Source of the DNA: an uncultured Dysosmobacter sp.
GTDB taxonomy: Bacteria > Bacillota > Clostridia > Oscillospirales > Oscillospiraceae
NCBI GenBank assembly: GCA_934590165.1
Contig: CAKTOO010000014.1
Coordinates: 1 to 64,000 of the forward strand
DNA length: 64,000 nt
Reading direction: 5' to 3'
In this document: one piece after another, positions 26,759-36,293 of the stretch
Layout of the letters: each line of letters opens with the position of its first letter
How positions within the stretch are numbered: position 1 is the first letter of the stretch
Notes under the pieces: model-generated
Databases searched by the model: none
What the model saw: the letters and a program-made list of their open reading frames with translations, nothing else
Told to the model about the DNA's origin: nothing
Made by a program: the position numbers and the translations under genes

Positions 26759-27382
26759 ATGTACCGGCGTTTTGTGAAAAGGTTTCTGGATATTGTTTTA
26801 TCTCTTGCTGGATTGATCATTCTGGCAATTCCATTGTTGGTGTTTGCCCTCATTGTAAAACTGGATTCTCCGGGGCCGGTTTTGTTTTGGCAGAAACGTG
26901 TTGGTATCCATAAAGAAACCTTTATGATGCCCAAGTTCAGGACGATGTACACCAGCGCACCGAGTAACATGCCAACACATCTTCTCTCCGATCCCCAGCG
27001 GTGGATCACCCGTTCAGGTCATTGGTTTCGAAAGTTGTCCATTGATGAGTTACCGCAGATTTTTTGCATTCTTACAGGTAAAATGAGTATTATCGGCCCT
27101 CGGCCAGCATTATGGAACCAGGATGACCTGATCGCGGAACGGGATAAATACGGTGCCAATGATGTGCGCCCCGGTCTGACCGGCTGGGCTCAGATCAACG
27201 GACGAGATGAACTTGAAATTCCTGTAAAAGCTCGTCTTGATGGTGAATATGTTCAAAACATCAGCTTTCTCTTTGACTGTAAGTGCTTTTTTGGTACCAT
27301 TTTTAAAGTGCTGAGGCATGACGGCGTTGTAGAAGGCGGCACCGGAGTACTCCATGAGGAAAAGGAGTCTGCGCAGAAATGA
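26759..27382 (+). CDS. Initiating bacterial sugar transferase (polyprenyl-phosphate phosphoglycosyltransferase)
   Basis: A 207-residue, monotopic phosphoglycosyltransferase that starts the repeat unit by moving a sugar-1-phosphate from a nucleotide sugar to undecaprenyl phosphate. The start is ATG 26759, eight bases after GAGGAG. An N-terminal membrane segment (about residues 7-32) is followed by the family motifs LDSPGPVLFWQKRVG, MPKFRTMY, the catalytic region RKLSIDELPQIFCILTGKMSIIGPRP (given in short: SIDELPQ, then GPRP) and RPGLTGWAQINGRD. The short form lacks the extra N-terminal membrane domain of WbaP/WcaJ. It leads the cluster, and its stop overlaps the next start (ATGA). Confidence 0.93.
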   Translation: MYRRFVKRFLDIVLSLAGLIILAIPLLVFALIVKLDSPGPVLFWQKRVGIHKETFMMPKFRTMYTSAPSNMPTHLLSDPQRWITRSGHWFRKLSIDELPQIFCILTGKMSIIGPRPALWNQDDLIAERDKYGANDVRPGLTGWAQINGRDELEIPVKARLDGEYVQNISFLFDCKCFFGTIFKVLRHDGVVEGGTGVLHEEKESAQK

Positions 27383-28458
27383 GCAAAATCCTGATGATTA
27401 CCAATCACTCCTATATGCTCTACCGCTTCCGCCTGGAGCTGATCCAGGAGCTGATGAAAAAGCATGAAGTGGTGCTGAGTATGCCTTTTGTGGGGCATGA
27501 GGATGACTTTCAGGAACTGGGTATTCGCTGCATCCAAACGGAAGTGGACCGCCGCGGCATCAATCCTGCAACAGATTTTAAGCTGTTCCATACATATCAA
27601 AATCTGCTGAGAAATGAACAACCCGATTTGGTGATTACATATTCCATCAAGCCCAATATTTATGGTGGACTTGCCTGCGCAATGGCGGGAATTCCATACT
27701 GTGCCAATGTGCAGGGCCTGGGGACTGCGTTTCAGCGGAAGGGGCTTGTGCAGTTTGTGACGGTGCTTTATAAGCTGGCTTTGGGAAAAGCAAAAACAGT
27801 ATTCTTTGAAAACAAAGCAAATGCGGAGGAATTCTGCCGCCGAGGAATTATTCCCACTGAGAAAGAGACAGTTCTTCCCGGTGCCGGTATTAATTTAGAA
27901 AGATATCCGTACGTTCCATATCCCCAAAATACAACTGCCCGTTTTTTGTACCTGGGCCGGATCATGAAAGAAAAGGGCATGGACGAGCTGTTTTACGCGG
28001 CGAAGCGCCTTCATGACGAGGGAGCGTCTTTCACGCTGGACCTGGTTGGATTTTTCGAGGACGCGTACAAGGAGCAGGTGGAGGCGCTGGAAGCAGCGGG
28101 CATCGCCGCGTTCCACGGCTTCCAGCAGGACCCGAGGCCCTTTTACGCCACTGCGGACTGCGTGGTCATGCCCAGTTACCACGAGGGCATGAGCAACGTG
28201 AACCTGGAGGCCGCCGCCACAGGGCGCCCCATTATCACCACGGACATTTCCGGTTGCCGGGAGGCGGTGGAGGACGGCGCGACCGGCCTTTTGTGCCGGG
28301 CCGGGAGCGGGGAAGAACTGTACGGGACCATGCGGCGTTTTTTGGCGCTGCCGCCGGAGGCACGGGCGGCCATGGGTCAGGCGGGCCGAAAAAAGATGGA
28401 GCGTGAGTTTGACAAGAAAATGGTCGTAAGCCAAACGCTGCGGGCACTGGAGATATAG
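27379..28458 (+). CDS. Glycosyltransferase family 4
   Basis: A 359-residue GT-B fold retaining glycosyltransferase. The Rossmann N-terminus MSKILMITNHSYMLYRFRLEL and the C-terminal donor site with FLYLGRIMKEKGMDEL (about 195), PSYHEGMSNVNLEAAATGRP (about 265-284) and TTDISGCREAV are typical of CapM/PglA-like second-step enzymes, which act on the lipid-linked first sugar. A four-base overlap with the initiating transferase indicates translational coupling. Acceptor and donor cannot be assigned. Confidence 0.9.
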   Translation: MSKILMITNHSYMLYRFRLELIQELMKKHEVVLSMPFVGHEDDFQELGIRCIQTEVDRRGINPATDFKLFHTYQNLLRNEQPDLVITYSIKPNIYGGLACAMAGIPYCANVQGLGTAFQRKGLVQFVTVLYKLALGKAKTVFFENKANAEEFCRRGIIPTEKETVLPGAGINLERYPYVPYPQNTTARFLYLGRIMKEKGMDELFYAAKRLHDEGASFTLDLVGFFEDAYKEQVEALEAAGIAAFHGFQQDPRPFYATADCVVMPSYHEGMSNVNLEAAATGRPIITTDISGCREAVEDGATGLLCRAGSGEELYGTMRRFLALPPEARAAMGQAGRKKMEREFDKKMVVSQTLRALEI

Positions 28459-28480
28459 TCATAGGGGATAGGAAGAACAC

Positions 28481-29614
28481 ATGGAGAACAACTGGGCTTT
28501 TTTGATCTGGATCGGAGTCGCTTCGCTGGTGTGTAATTATGCCCACAGAGAGCGCTGGGAACTAGTCGATGGAAAAAAAGAATATAGGACAACATTGTTT
28601 TGGTCCATCGTGATTTTTTTGCCTGTAGCCATCGGCGCATCTATGCGAGGATACCACGAGGGAGATACAGGCACCTATAAAGCAATGTTTGAGGAATGTC
28701 CGACGGTGCTTGCGCAAATACCAGGGTACATTATGGATGCCTCCCGGGACAAGGGCTATGTGCTTTGGGAGATCGTGTTCAAAACTGCATTCGGGAATAA
28801 TTATCGGCTGTTCCTGACGTTTAACGCACTGTTTTGTTCCATTATCATTGTCTGGGTCTACCGGAAATACTCCAGCTCGTATGTAATGAGCATTTTTCTG
28901 TTTGTGGCGGGCTTTGATTATTATCAATGGCTGTTCAACGGGATGCGGCAGTTTATGGCGGCGTGCATCGCTTTTGGTTGTCTTGATGACTTGGTTCATA
29001 GGCGGTACCGAAAAGCCGTTGTCCCATTTATCATTGCAGCGTCGCTGCATATGTCGGTACTGATTATTGTGCCTTGCTTGTTTTTTGTGCAGGGGAAAGC
29101 TTTTAACCGCCGGACCTGGATGTTCACATTCGGCGTGATTTTTGTGGGCTTGGTCCTGGCAAAGGCGGGGTATCTGAACGATATCATTGCCAATTTGATG
29201 CAGTCCACCCAATACGATTCCGTGCTGAATGAGTTTTATGAGACCATGGATTCCGGCACGAATACGCTGCGGGTGCTGGTTTATATGATCCCCACGCTGC
29301 TGGCGGTGTTCGGCCTGCGGTATATCCGGCAGGAGGATGACCCGGTTATCAATTTCGCGGTCAACATGTCCGTCATTTCCTCCGGCATCTATGTGATTTC
29401 CATGTTCACCAGCGCCATCATGATCGGCCGCCTGCCCATCTATTTTTCGCTCTATAACTATATCCTGCTGCCCTGGGAAATCACCCACATTTTCACGAGG
29501 CGCTCCGCCCGTGTGATCACCTGGGCCATGGTGGGGTTTTACCTGCTATATAACTACTACCAGGTGGCCATCGCATACGGACAGGCATTTACACTGGGAT
29601 TCTTTTCACTGTGA
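28481..29614 (+). CDS. EpsG-family polysaccharide polymerase (Wzy-like)
   Basis: A 377-residue polytopic membrane protein with about ten hydrophobic segments. The N-terminal FLPVAIGASMRGYHEGDTGTY block and FDYYQWLFNGMRQFMA (about 145-160) match the EpsG family, which polymerises lipid-linked repeat units outside the membrane in Gram-positive EPS systems. The start follows GGGGATAGGAAG. It is the only polymerase candidate in the cluster. Confidence 0.88.
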   Translation: MENNWAFLIWIGVASLVCNYAHRERWELVDGKKEYRTTLFWSIVIFLPVAIGASMRGYHEGDTGTYKAMFEECPTVLAQIPGYIMDASRDKGYVLWEIVFKTAFGNNYRLFLTFNALFCSIIIVWVYRKYSSSYVMSIFLFVAGFDYYQWLFNGMRQFMAACIAFGCLDDLVHRRYRKAVVPFIIAASLHMSVLIIVPCLFFVQGKAFNRRTWMFTFGVIFVGLVLAKAGYLNDIIANLMQSTQYDSVLNEFYETMDSGTNTLRVLVYMIPTLLAVFGLRYIRQEDDPVINFAVNMSVISSGIYVISMFTSAIMIGRLPIYFSLYNYILLPWEITHIFTRRSARVITWAMVGFYLLYNYYQVAIAYGQAFTLGFFSL

Positions 29615-29623
29615 GGGAAAGCA

Positions 29624-30691
29624 ATGGACGTCAATCAAAAAAAACCGCTGGTCTCCATCATTGTTCCGGTCTACAAAACAGAAGCGTATCTGGACCAATG
29701 TGTCCAAAGCCTTTTGGGACAGACTTATGAAAAGATTGAGGTCATTTTGGTGGACGACGGCTCTCCGGACCGGTGTCCCGCTCTGTGTGACGGGTATGCG
29801 CGGCGGGACTGCAGGGTGAAGGTGGTCCATAAATGCAACGGAGGACTATCATCTGCCCGAGAAGCTGGTTTTACAGCGGCATCCGGAGAGTATATTCTGG
29901 TGGTAGACAGTGATGACTGGATTGAGTTGGACACCGTGGAGTGCTGCGTAGAAGCGGCGCAAAGAGACAGTGCAGATTGTGTGCTGGGTTCCTATATCAA
30001 AGAATATCCCAACAAAAGCATCGAAAATCCACTGTTTGAAGCGGATTTTTCCTATGATGAAGATACTTCGGAGGCAAAGATTCACCGCCGTCTGGCGGGC
30101 CTGCTCGGCGGAGAGCTGCGCCATCCCGAGAAGATCGACAACCTGTCCACGGTCTGCATGAAGCTCTACCGGGCCGATGTGGCCCGAAGGGGCCGCATCG
30201 TCAGCGAGCGGGTAGTCGGCACTTCCGAAGATACGATATTCAACCTCTATGCGCTGGAGGGCTGCCGGGTCAGCTACGTCAACCGCTGCTTCTACCACTA
30301 CCGCAAGAGCAATGCCCAGTCCATCACCACCCAATACAAAGCCGACCTGGCGGAGAAGTGGGATGTGATGTACCAAATCTTTCAGGGGTACATCGACGGC
30401 TCCGGGCGGACGGCGGAGTACCAGCCAGCCTTTTTGAACCGGGTCGCCTGCGGCATGATCGGTCTGGGGCTGAACGAGATCAGCAGCCTGGCCAGCATTT
30501 GGAAAAAGGCGAAACGGCTCCGTATGATCCTGAAAAAGCCCTTGTATGTGCAGGCTTTCCGGCAGTTGGACAGTTCTCCCTGTCCGCTGAAATGGAAGCT
30601 GTTTTTCCTGCTTTGCAGGCGCAGGGCGTCCCTGCTTTTGGCGCTGCTGCTGGAGCTTATGAATCGTCTGCGGTCCCGTATGGCCGCGTAG
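29624..30691 (+). CDS. Glycosyltransferase family 2
   Basis: A 355-residue GT-A fold enzyme. VSIIVPVYKTEAYLDQCVQSLL at the N-terminus (given in short: VSIIVPVYKTE), ILVDDGSPDRCP (about 46-57) and the metal-binding VVDSDDWIE (about 99-107) are canonical. The region after residue 220 ends in basic, amphipathic helices that may hold it on the membrane. The start follows GAGGGAAAGC. Donor and acceptor unknown. Its stop codon lies inside the ribosome-binding site of the next gene (TAGGAGG). Confidence 0.9.
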   Translation: MDVNQKKPLVSIIVPVYKTEAYLDQCVQSLLGQTYEKIEVILVDDGSPDRCPALCDGYARRDCRVKVVHKCNGGLSSAREAGFTAASGEYILVVDSDDWIELDTVECCVEAAQRDSADCVLGSYIKEYPNKSIENPLFEADFSYDEDTSEAKIHRRLAGLLGGELRHPEKIDNLSTVCMKLYRADVARRGRIVSERVVGTSEDTIFNLYALEGCRVSYVNRCFYHYRKSNAQSITTQYKADLAEKWDVMYQIFQGYIDGSGRTAEYQPAFLNRVACGMIGLGLNEISSLASIWKKAKRLRMILKKPLYVQAFRQLDSSPCPLKWKLFFLLCRRRASLLLALLLELMNRLRSRMAA

Positions 30692-30704
30692 GAGGTTGTC
30701 TGCC

Positions 30705-31523
30705 ATGGCCAAGGTTTCCATCATCATGGGCATTTACAACTGTGCCCCCACGCTGCCGGAGGCTGTGGACTCTATCCTGGCCCAGACATTTACCGACTGG
30801 CAGCTGGTGCTGTGTGATGACGGCTCACGGGACGATACCTATGCCGTTGCAGCCCGGTATCAGGCGGCGTATCCGGAGAAGATCGTCCTGCTTCAAAACG
30901 AGCGCAACATGGGACTGAACCACACCCTGAACCGCTGCCTGGCAGCAGCCACGGGGGAATACGTGGCCCGCATGGACGGGGACGATCTCTCGCTTCCCAC
31001 CCGGCTGGAAAAAGAAGCGGCCTTTTTGGACGCGCACCCGGAATACGCCATCGTCAGTACACCCATGATTTTCTTTGACGAAAACGGCGACTGGGGCCGG
31101 AGCTATTCCATTGAAAAGCCGGTGAAAAAGGATTTCATTAAACATAGCCCGGTGCACTGTCATGCGCCCTGCATGATCCGCCGGGAGGCGTATCTGGCGG
31201 TGGGGGGCTACACGGAGGACAAGCGGATGCTCCGTTTTGAGGATGTGAATCTGTGGTACAAGCTCTACGCCAAAGGCTACGCGGGGTATAACCTACCGGA
31301 GCCGCTCTATAAAATGCGGGACGACCTGGCGGCCACCAGGCGGCGGAGCCTAAAATCACGAATGAACGGGGTATACGTGACCTATGTGGGTTTCCGCCTG
31401 TTTCACTTTCCATGGTATCTGTACATCTATGTGGTCATCGACTTTTTAAAGCATTTTGTCAAAGGAATCATCCCCGAAAGCGTCTATATGAAGTTTCACA
31501 AGAAATCAGTCAGGCAGTGGTAA
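30705..31523 (+). CDS. Glycosyltransferase family 2
   Basis: A 272-residue GT-A enzyme. The start MAKVSIIMGIYNCAPTLPEA uses ATG 30705, nine bases after TAGGAGG; an in-frame TTG three codons earlier touches the ribosome-binding site and is unlikely. Motifs are LVLCDDGSRDDTYAV (about 35-49), RMDGDDLSLPTRLEKE (the DxD, about 91) and KRMLRFEDVNLWYKLY (the catalytic ED, about 170). This type often transfers rhamnose or galactose-like sugars, but the sugar cannot be told here. Confidence 0.9.
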   Translation: MAKVSIIMGIYNCAPTLPEAVDSILAQTFTDWQLVLCDDGSRDDTYAVAARYQAAYPEKIVLLQNERNMGLNHTLNRCLAAATGEYVARMDGDDLSLPTRLEKEAAFLDAHPEYAIVSTPMIFFDENGDWGRSYSIEKPVKKDFIKHSPVHCHAPCMIRREAYLAVGGYTEDKRMLRFEDVNLWYKLYAKGYAGYNLPEPLYKMRDDLAATRRRSLKSRMNGVYVTYVGFRLFHFPWYLYIYVVIDFLKHFVKGIIPESVYMKFHKKSVRQW

Positions 31524-31526
31524 GTT

Positions 31527-32651
31527 ATGCATAAAATTCTGTTCCTGATCCACGACCTTGGCCAGGGCGGTGCCGAAAAGGTGCTGGTGAATCTGGTCAA
31601 CCATCTGGACCGGTCAAAATTTGATATTTCCGTGACGGTGCTGTTCGGCGGCGGTGTGAATGAGCAGTTCCTGGCGCCCGATATCCACTTTCACGCGGTG
31701 TTTCCCAGAGAGGTCCCCGGCAACAGCAGGCTCATGAAGCTGCTGACGCCGGAGCGGCTCCACGCCCTCTGCGTCAAGGAGCGGTACGACATCGAGGTGT
31801 CCTATCTGGAAGGACCCTCCGCCCGGGTCATCAGCGGCTGCCGGGAGAGGGGCACGAAGCTGGTATCCTGGATCCACGTGGAGCAGCACACCATGGAAAA
31901 GCTGGCGGGTTCCTTCCGAAGCGAAGCGGAGACCAGGGCCTGCTATGGCCGCTTTGACCAGACGGTCTGCGTCTCCCGGTATGTCCATGATGATTTCTGC
32001 CGCATCCTTAATTTCCAAAAGCCCTGCCGGGTGCTCTACAACACGGTGGAGTCCGACAAGATCCTGCTGGAAGCACAAGTCGAGGCGCCTCGCCTGATGG
32101 AGGACGGCGCGGTCCGCCTGGCGGCAGTGGGGACCTTGAAGGCGTCCAAGGGCTATGACCGGCTGCTGCGGATCATGAAGCGCCTGCGGGACGAGGGCTA
32201 TCCGGTCCACCTGTATGTCCTGGGTATCGGTCCGCTCCGGCAGGAGATGGAGCGGTATATCTCCGAGGCGTCCCTGGGGGATGCCGTCACCCTGCTGGGA
32301 TATGATACGAACCCCTACAAATATGTGGCAAAGTGCGACCTGTTCGTCTGTGCCAGTCATGCGGAGGGCTTTTCCACCGCCGCCACGGAGGCACTGATTG
32401 TGGGGACGCCGGTCTGCACCGTGGAGGTCTCCGGCATGAAGGAACTGCTGGGGGAGCACAACGAGTATGGCCTCGTCACGGAAAACGGGGAGACCGCGTT
32501 GTACGAGGGGCTCCGGCGGCTGCTGGACGACCCGGCGCTGCTGGCTCACTACCGGGAAATGGCCGCTCTGCGGGGACGGGAATTCAGCACCCGGGAAACG
32601 GTTTGTGCCGTGGAAGAAATGCTGATTCAATTGGTAGGTGACGCCGTATGA
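31527..32651 (+). CDS. Glycosyltransferase family 4
   Basis: A 374-residue GT-B enzyme. The N-terminal KILFLIHDLGQGGAEKVLVNL is the classic glycine-rich acceptor-site loop (about residues 3-22). The donor half has AAVGTLKASKGYDRLL (about 205), GYDTNPYKYVAKCDLFVCAS and HAEGFSTAATEALIVGTPV with the catalytic E-x7-E pair. It overlaps the following gene by four bases. The linkage made is unknown. Confidence 0.92.
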   Translation: MHKILFLIHDLGQGGAEKVLVNLVNHLDRSKFDISVTVLFGGGVNEQFLAPDIHFHAVFPREVPGNSRLMKLLTPERLHALCVKERYDIEVSYLEGPSARVISGCRERGTKLVSWIHVEQHTMEKLAGSFRSEAETRACYGRFDQTVCVSRYVHDDFCRILNFQKPCRVLYNTVESDKILLEAQVEAPRLMEDGAVRLAAVGTLKASKGYDRLLRIMKRLRDEGYPVHLYVLGIGPLRQEMERYISEASLGDAVTLLGYDTNPYKYVAKCDLFVCASHAEGFSTAATEALIVGTPVCTVEVSGMKELLGEHNEYGLVTENGETALYEGLRRLLDDPALLAHYREMAALRGREFSTRETVCAVEEMLIQLVGDAV

Positions 32652-33334
32652 ATACAAAAGAGACCATTAAACGCCTTCTGTCCGAAAAGAACCCAATTGC
32701 TGCCTACAGAAGGAAACAGATGCGCGGCAGACTCGTCAATACAGACGCGACATTCCTCTGCCCCAACTGCATCGGCGGCATTTTGTTCCATGATTTAGGA
32801 CTTCAGTTCCGCTCACCGACGGTGAACCTGATGATGGTCCAGACCGACTTTGTGAAATTCGTTCTGGATATGGACCAGTACCTGGCCCGGGAACTGGTGT
32901 TTTTCCAGCACCCGGAGTATACGTGCCCCTGTGCCCACCTGGGAGATATCACGATCCATTTCACCCATTACCACACCCGGGAGGAAGCGGCGCAGAAGTG
33001 GAAGGAGCGGTCGGGGAGGATTGACCGGGAGAACCTGTTTGTGTTTTTAATGGAACGGGACGGCCTGACCAGAGAGGAAATCCAGCGCCTGGGTGATATT
33101 CATGCCCGGGGCTTGGTGGTCTTTACCGCAAACGACTATTCGGACATCCCGTATGCGGTGCAGATCCGAAAATACAGCCGCGATGGGGAGGTTGGGAATA
33201 TTCTGGCCAAATCTTACTGGAATGACGGGCACGAGTACGAACGCTGCTTTGACTTTGTCCGGTGGTTCAACGAGGCGGACGGAGCTCCCTTTGAGGTTTC
33301 AAAGTACGTGCGCAGCGGAGCAAGGCGGAAATAG
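32648..33334 (+). CDS. DUF1919 family protein (exopolysaccharide-associated)
   Basis: A 228-residue protein that I place in DUF1919 by FLCPNCIGGILFHDLGLQF (about 36-54), NLMMVQTDFVKFV and ITIHFTHYHTREEAAQKW (about 100-117), followed by RDGLTREEI. The family recurs in Gram-positive capsule loci, and its reaction is unknown to me. Two cysteines in CPNC and the HFTHYH block are candidate active-site or metal residues (inference). No membrane segments. The ATGA overlap with the preceding GT4 suggests the two act together. Confidence 0.8.
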   Translation: MNTKETIKRLLSEKNPIAAYRRKQMRGRLVNTDATFLCPNCIGGILFHDLGLQFRSPTVNLMMVQTDFVKFVLDMDQYLARELVFFQHPEYTCPCAHLGDITIHFTHYHTREEAAQKWKERSGRIDRENLFVFLMERDGLTREEIQRLGDIHARGLVVFTANDYSDIPYAVQIRKYSRDGEVGNILAKSYWNDGHEYERCFDFVRWFNEADGAPFEVSKYVRSGARRK

Positions 33335-33336
33335 AG

Positions 33337-35172
33337 ATGTATCAGTTTGATAAAATCAAATTGGTGGTATGGGATCTGGACGATACGTTTTGGGAGGGGA
33401 CTATCTCCGAGGGGACTGTGGAGGTGCCGGAGCGTAACAGGGGGCTTTTGGAGACCCTGACGGATATCGGCATTGTAAATTCCATTTGCAGCAAGAACGA
33501 CGCCGCCCAGGTCACACGTTATCTGGAGGAGCAGCAGCTGGCATCCTGGTTTGTGTTTCCGTCTGTCAGCTGGTATCCCAAGGGGGAGCGCCTGAAGCAG
33601 CTGGTCGCCGATATGCAGCTGCGGCCGGAAAATGTTCTGTTTCTGGATGACAATCCCTCGAATCTTGGAGAAGCGGAGCACGCTTGCCCCGGCGTTATGA
33701 CGGGAGGCCCGGAGTTGCTTAGCCGCCTGGTGGAGGACGCCGCGGCAGCGGAGAAGAAGGACCCTGCCCACCAACGCCTGACGCAGTACCGCGTTCTGGA
33801 GGAAAAGCACCAGGCCAGGGAAGCCTTCACCTCCAACGAGGAGTTCCTCTACCAAAGTGATATCAAAGTCCGAATCGGCCACGACTGCATGGAGCACTTG
33901 GACCGCATCCACGACCTGGTCCTGCGCTCCAACCAGCTGAATTTCACAAAGGTCCGCAGCACGGCGGAGGAGCTGCGCGCGCTTTTCACGGATAAAGGGG
34001 TATCCTGCGGCTATGCTTCCGTCCGGGACAGGTTTGGCGACTATGGCATCGTCGGTTTTTACGCCCTGAAGGAGGGGCATCTGCTGCACTTTGTGTTCTC
34101 CTGCCGCACCCTGGGCATGGGGGTCGAGCAGTATGTTTACCACCTGCTGGGAAGGCCGGAGCTCCATGCGGTGGGAGAGGTGGTCAGCGACCTTTCCGCT
34201 GAACAGGCTCCTGGATGGATCAATCGGGACGGGGAAGGTGCCGCCGCGGGAAAAATGAGCATCCGGGGCCTTCGTCCCCATACGGTCCTGGTGAAGGGCC
34301 CCTGCGACCTGTTTCAAATCTATCCCTACATCGCACGGACGGAGCTGTTCGACACGGAGTTCACCTACACCACGGACAGCGGCTTGGTGATCGAATCCAC
34401 AGGCCATACCACCCACATCGTGGAAGCTCTGCGCCTGTCGGAGAAGGAAAAGCGGCGCGTTTTATCGGAGGTCCCATTCACAGACGCGGGTATGTACTGC
34501 GATAACATTTACCGCCGGAACTATCGGGCGGTGTTTATCAGCATTCTTCAGGACGCAAATTTGGGCGTTTATGGGCGGAAGGACACCGGGGAGCGGCTGG
34601 CGTTCCTGGAGTATCTGCACCCGATCACGGACCCCGTCAGCTGGCCGGGATTGCTCTCCGGCGCGTATCATACGTCCGGCTATCACTTCACCAGAGAAGT
34701 TCTTGAGCAATTTTCAGAGAAGTATGAGTTTCTGGGGAGGAATACCCCAGAGCAGGTCGTTGAAAATCTGAAATACATCCGTACGCATCTTTCCCGGGAT
34801 TGCGTTCTTGTGATTATGTTGGGCGGAGAACTGTACTATGAGAAGAACACGTTCCCCGCATATGAGGACCGCCATCTGGTACATCGGCAAATGAATGATG
34901 CCGTCAGAGCCTGGGCGGCGGAGGCAGAAAATGTCCGACTTATGGATGTGAACCGGTATCTCGTGGACCAGAGCAGCTTTTACGACCATTTTAACCACTA
35001 CATCAAACCGGTCTATTACGCCCTGGCCGCTGAAATGGTGGACATCGTCAATGATGCCGCCGGCAGTCATATCCGGGAGACGGGAAAATGGAAAATGGCA
35101 CTGATTCGGCTTAAGGAGCGGATGGCCCCCATGTATTACAGACTGAGAAAGGTGCTGGAAAACAAGAAATGA
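33337..35172 (+). CDS. FkbH-like HAD-IIIC protein fused to an SGNH-like C-terminal domain
   Basis: A 611-residue protein with three parts. Residues 1-150 are a HAD-IIIC domain: VVWDLDDTFWEG replaces the usual DLDNTLWGG, with SICSKND and FLDDNPSN further on. Residues 165-290 form the FkbH acyltransferase-like domain: NQLNFTKVR, RDRFGDYGIVGFY and FSCRTLGMGVEQ. Residues 320-590 look like a divergent SGNH domain, ending in FYDHFNHYIKPVYYALAAEM with the Asp-x-x-His pair. FkbH enzymes load glyceryl groups from 1,3-bisphosphoglycerate onto carrier proteins. Here no carrier-protein gene is visible, so direct glyceryl decoration of the polysaccharide is a speculation. Confidence 0.8.
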   Translation: MYQFDKIKLVVWDLDDTFWEGTISEGTVEVPERNRGLLETLTDIGIVNSICSKNDAAQVTRYLEEQQLASWFVFPSVSWYPKGERLKQLVADMQLRPENVLFLDDNPSNLGEAEHACPGVMTGGPELLSRLVEDAAAAEKKDPAHQRLTQYRVLEEKHQAREAFTSNEEFLYQSDIKVRIGHDCMEHLDRIHDLVLRSNQLNFTKVRSTAEELRALFTDKGVSCGYASVRDRFGDYGIVGFYALKEGHLLHFVFSCRTLGMGVEQYVYHLLGRPELHAVGEVVSDLSAEQAPGWINRDGEGAAAGKMSIRGLRPHTVLVKGPCDLFQIYPYIARTELFDTEFTYTTDSGLVIESTGHTTHIVEALRLSEKEKRRVLSEVPFTDAGMYCDNIYRRNYRAVFISILQDANLGVYGRKDTGERLAFLEYLHPITDPVSWPGLLSGAYHTSGYHFTREVLEQFSEKYEFLGRNTPEQVVENLKYIRTHLSRDCVLVIMLGGELYYEKNTFPAYEDRHLVHRQMNDAVRAWAAEAENVRLMDVNRYLVDQSSFYDHFNHYIKPVYYALAAEMVDIVNDAAGSHIRETGKWKMALIRLKERMAPMYYRLRKVLENKK

Positions 35173-36278
35173 CGGCTGCGAAAATTACGAAAAAACGAGA
35201 TGTCAACCTGGATCTGCTGCGGATCGTCTCCATGCTGCTGATTGTCTTTCTCCATTCCATTGACCACTCCGGTGTTCTGGAGGCGGCGGAGGCGGCGCCG
35301 AAGGCAATGTATTTCTATGTCCGTTTTACCTATGCTTTGTGCCAGGTATGCGTGAACTGCTACGTGCTGCTCAGCGGCTACTATCTGGTGTGCGCCAGGT
35401 TCCAGCTGCAAAAGCTGGCGGCTCTTTGGATGGAAACGGTGTTTTACGCACTGTTGTTCAAGGGACTCTTTATGGCGTTGGGGACCGTGCCATTCTCTCC
35501 GGTGTCGCTGGTGGGCTGCTTTTTTCCAATCCTGACCGGAAGATACTGGTTCCTTACGATCTATGTGGGGATGTACCTGGTGTTTCCGTTTTTGAACCTG
35601 CTGGTGGGCGCCATGGACCGCAGACAGCACACTCTGCTGAACTTCTGCTTGTTCTGCCTGTTCTCCCTCTGGAATTCCATTCACCCCGCCATTGCCGGCA
35701 TGAATTCAGGCGGTGGCTGGGGACTGGCTTGGTTTGTGGTGTTGTACCTGGCTGCGGCTTGGTTCCGGCTGTATTATACCCCCAGTGGAAGACCGACGTT
35801 TGCATTTGCCGCCTTTTTCCTGCTCCCGCTTTTAATGGCGGCCGCGCAGATGGCCGCAGAGCTCACGGGCATCGGCATTTTACAGACCGTATTGAAAAAC
35901 TGGTTCCGGTATGATTCTGCTCCGGTCTTTCTCATGACACTGTGCCTGTTCACCGCGTTTTTAAGTGTGCGCATCAGAAGTGAAAAGGTGTCCCGTTGCA
36001 TCTGCGCCGCCGCGCCGCTGACGCTGGGTATCTATCTGATTCACGCCCACGCCAATGTGTCTCCGTGGCTGTGGGAGACGCTGGCGCTGCCGGAGAAGAT
36101 GGGCTCCGCGTTCTTCCCGGCCATCCAGGCCGGCTGCGTGCTGGGAATCTTTGCCGTCTGCCTGGTACTGGATGCGATTCGGAAATACACGGTGGGCAGG
36201 CTGGAGCGGTGCACACTGGTTACGGCTTTGTGCGGCAGAGTTACCCACGCAGCAGATAAACTGGTTTCGCGTATATGA
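35169..36278 (+). CDS. Acyltransferase 3 (OafA/WecH-like) membrane protein
   Basis: A 369-residue integral membrane acyltransferase that would O-acetylate or otherwise acylate a surface glycan. The diagnostic start is VNLDLLRIVSMLLIVFLHSIDHS, with the conserved histidine at about residue 30 (short motif FLHSIDH), followed by about ten membrane segments, among them YVLLSGYYLV (about 73) and ILTGRYWFLTIYVGMYL (about 118). Near the end LTLGIYLIHAH matches the family's last motif. The ATG overlaps the upstream stop (ATGA). Confidence 0.88.
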   Translation: MTAAKITKKRDVNLDLLRIVSMLLIVFLHSIDHSGVLEAAEAAPKAMYFYVRFTYALCQVCVNCYVLLSGYYLVCARFQLQKLAALWMETVFYALLFKGLFMALGTVPFSPVSLVGCFFPILTGRYWFLTIYVGMYLVFPFLNLLVGAMDRRQHTLLNFCLFCLFSLWNSIHPAIAGMNSGGGWGLAWFVVLYLAAAWFRLYYTPSGRPTFAFAAFFLLPLLMAAAQMAAELTGIGILQTVLKNWFRYDSAPVFLMTLCLFTAFLSVRIRSEKVSRCICAAAPLTLGIYLIHAHANVSPWLWETLALPEKMGSAFFPAIQAGCVLGIFAVCLVLDAIRKYTVGRLERCTLVTALCGRVTHAADKLVSRI

Positions 36279-36293
36279 TTTGGAGATGAATTG

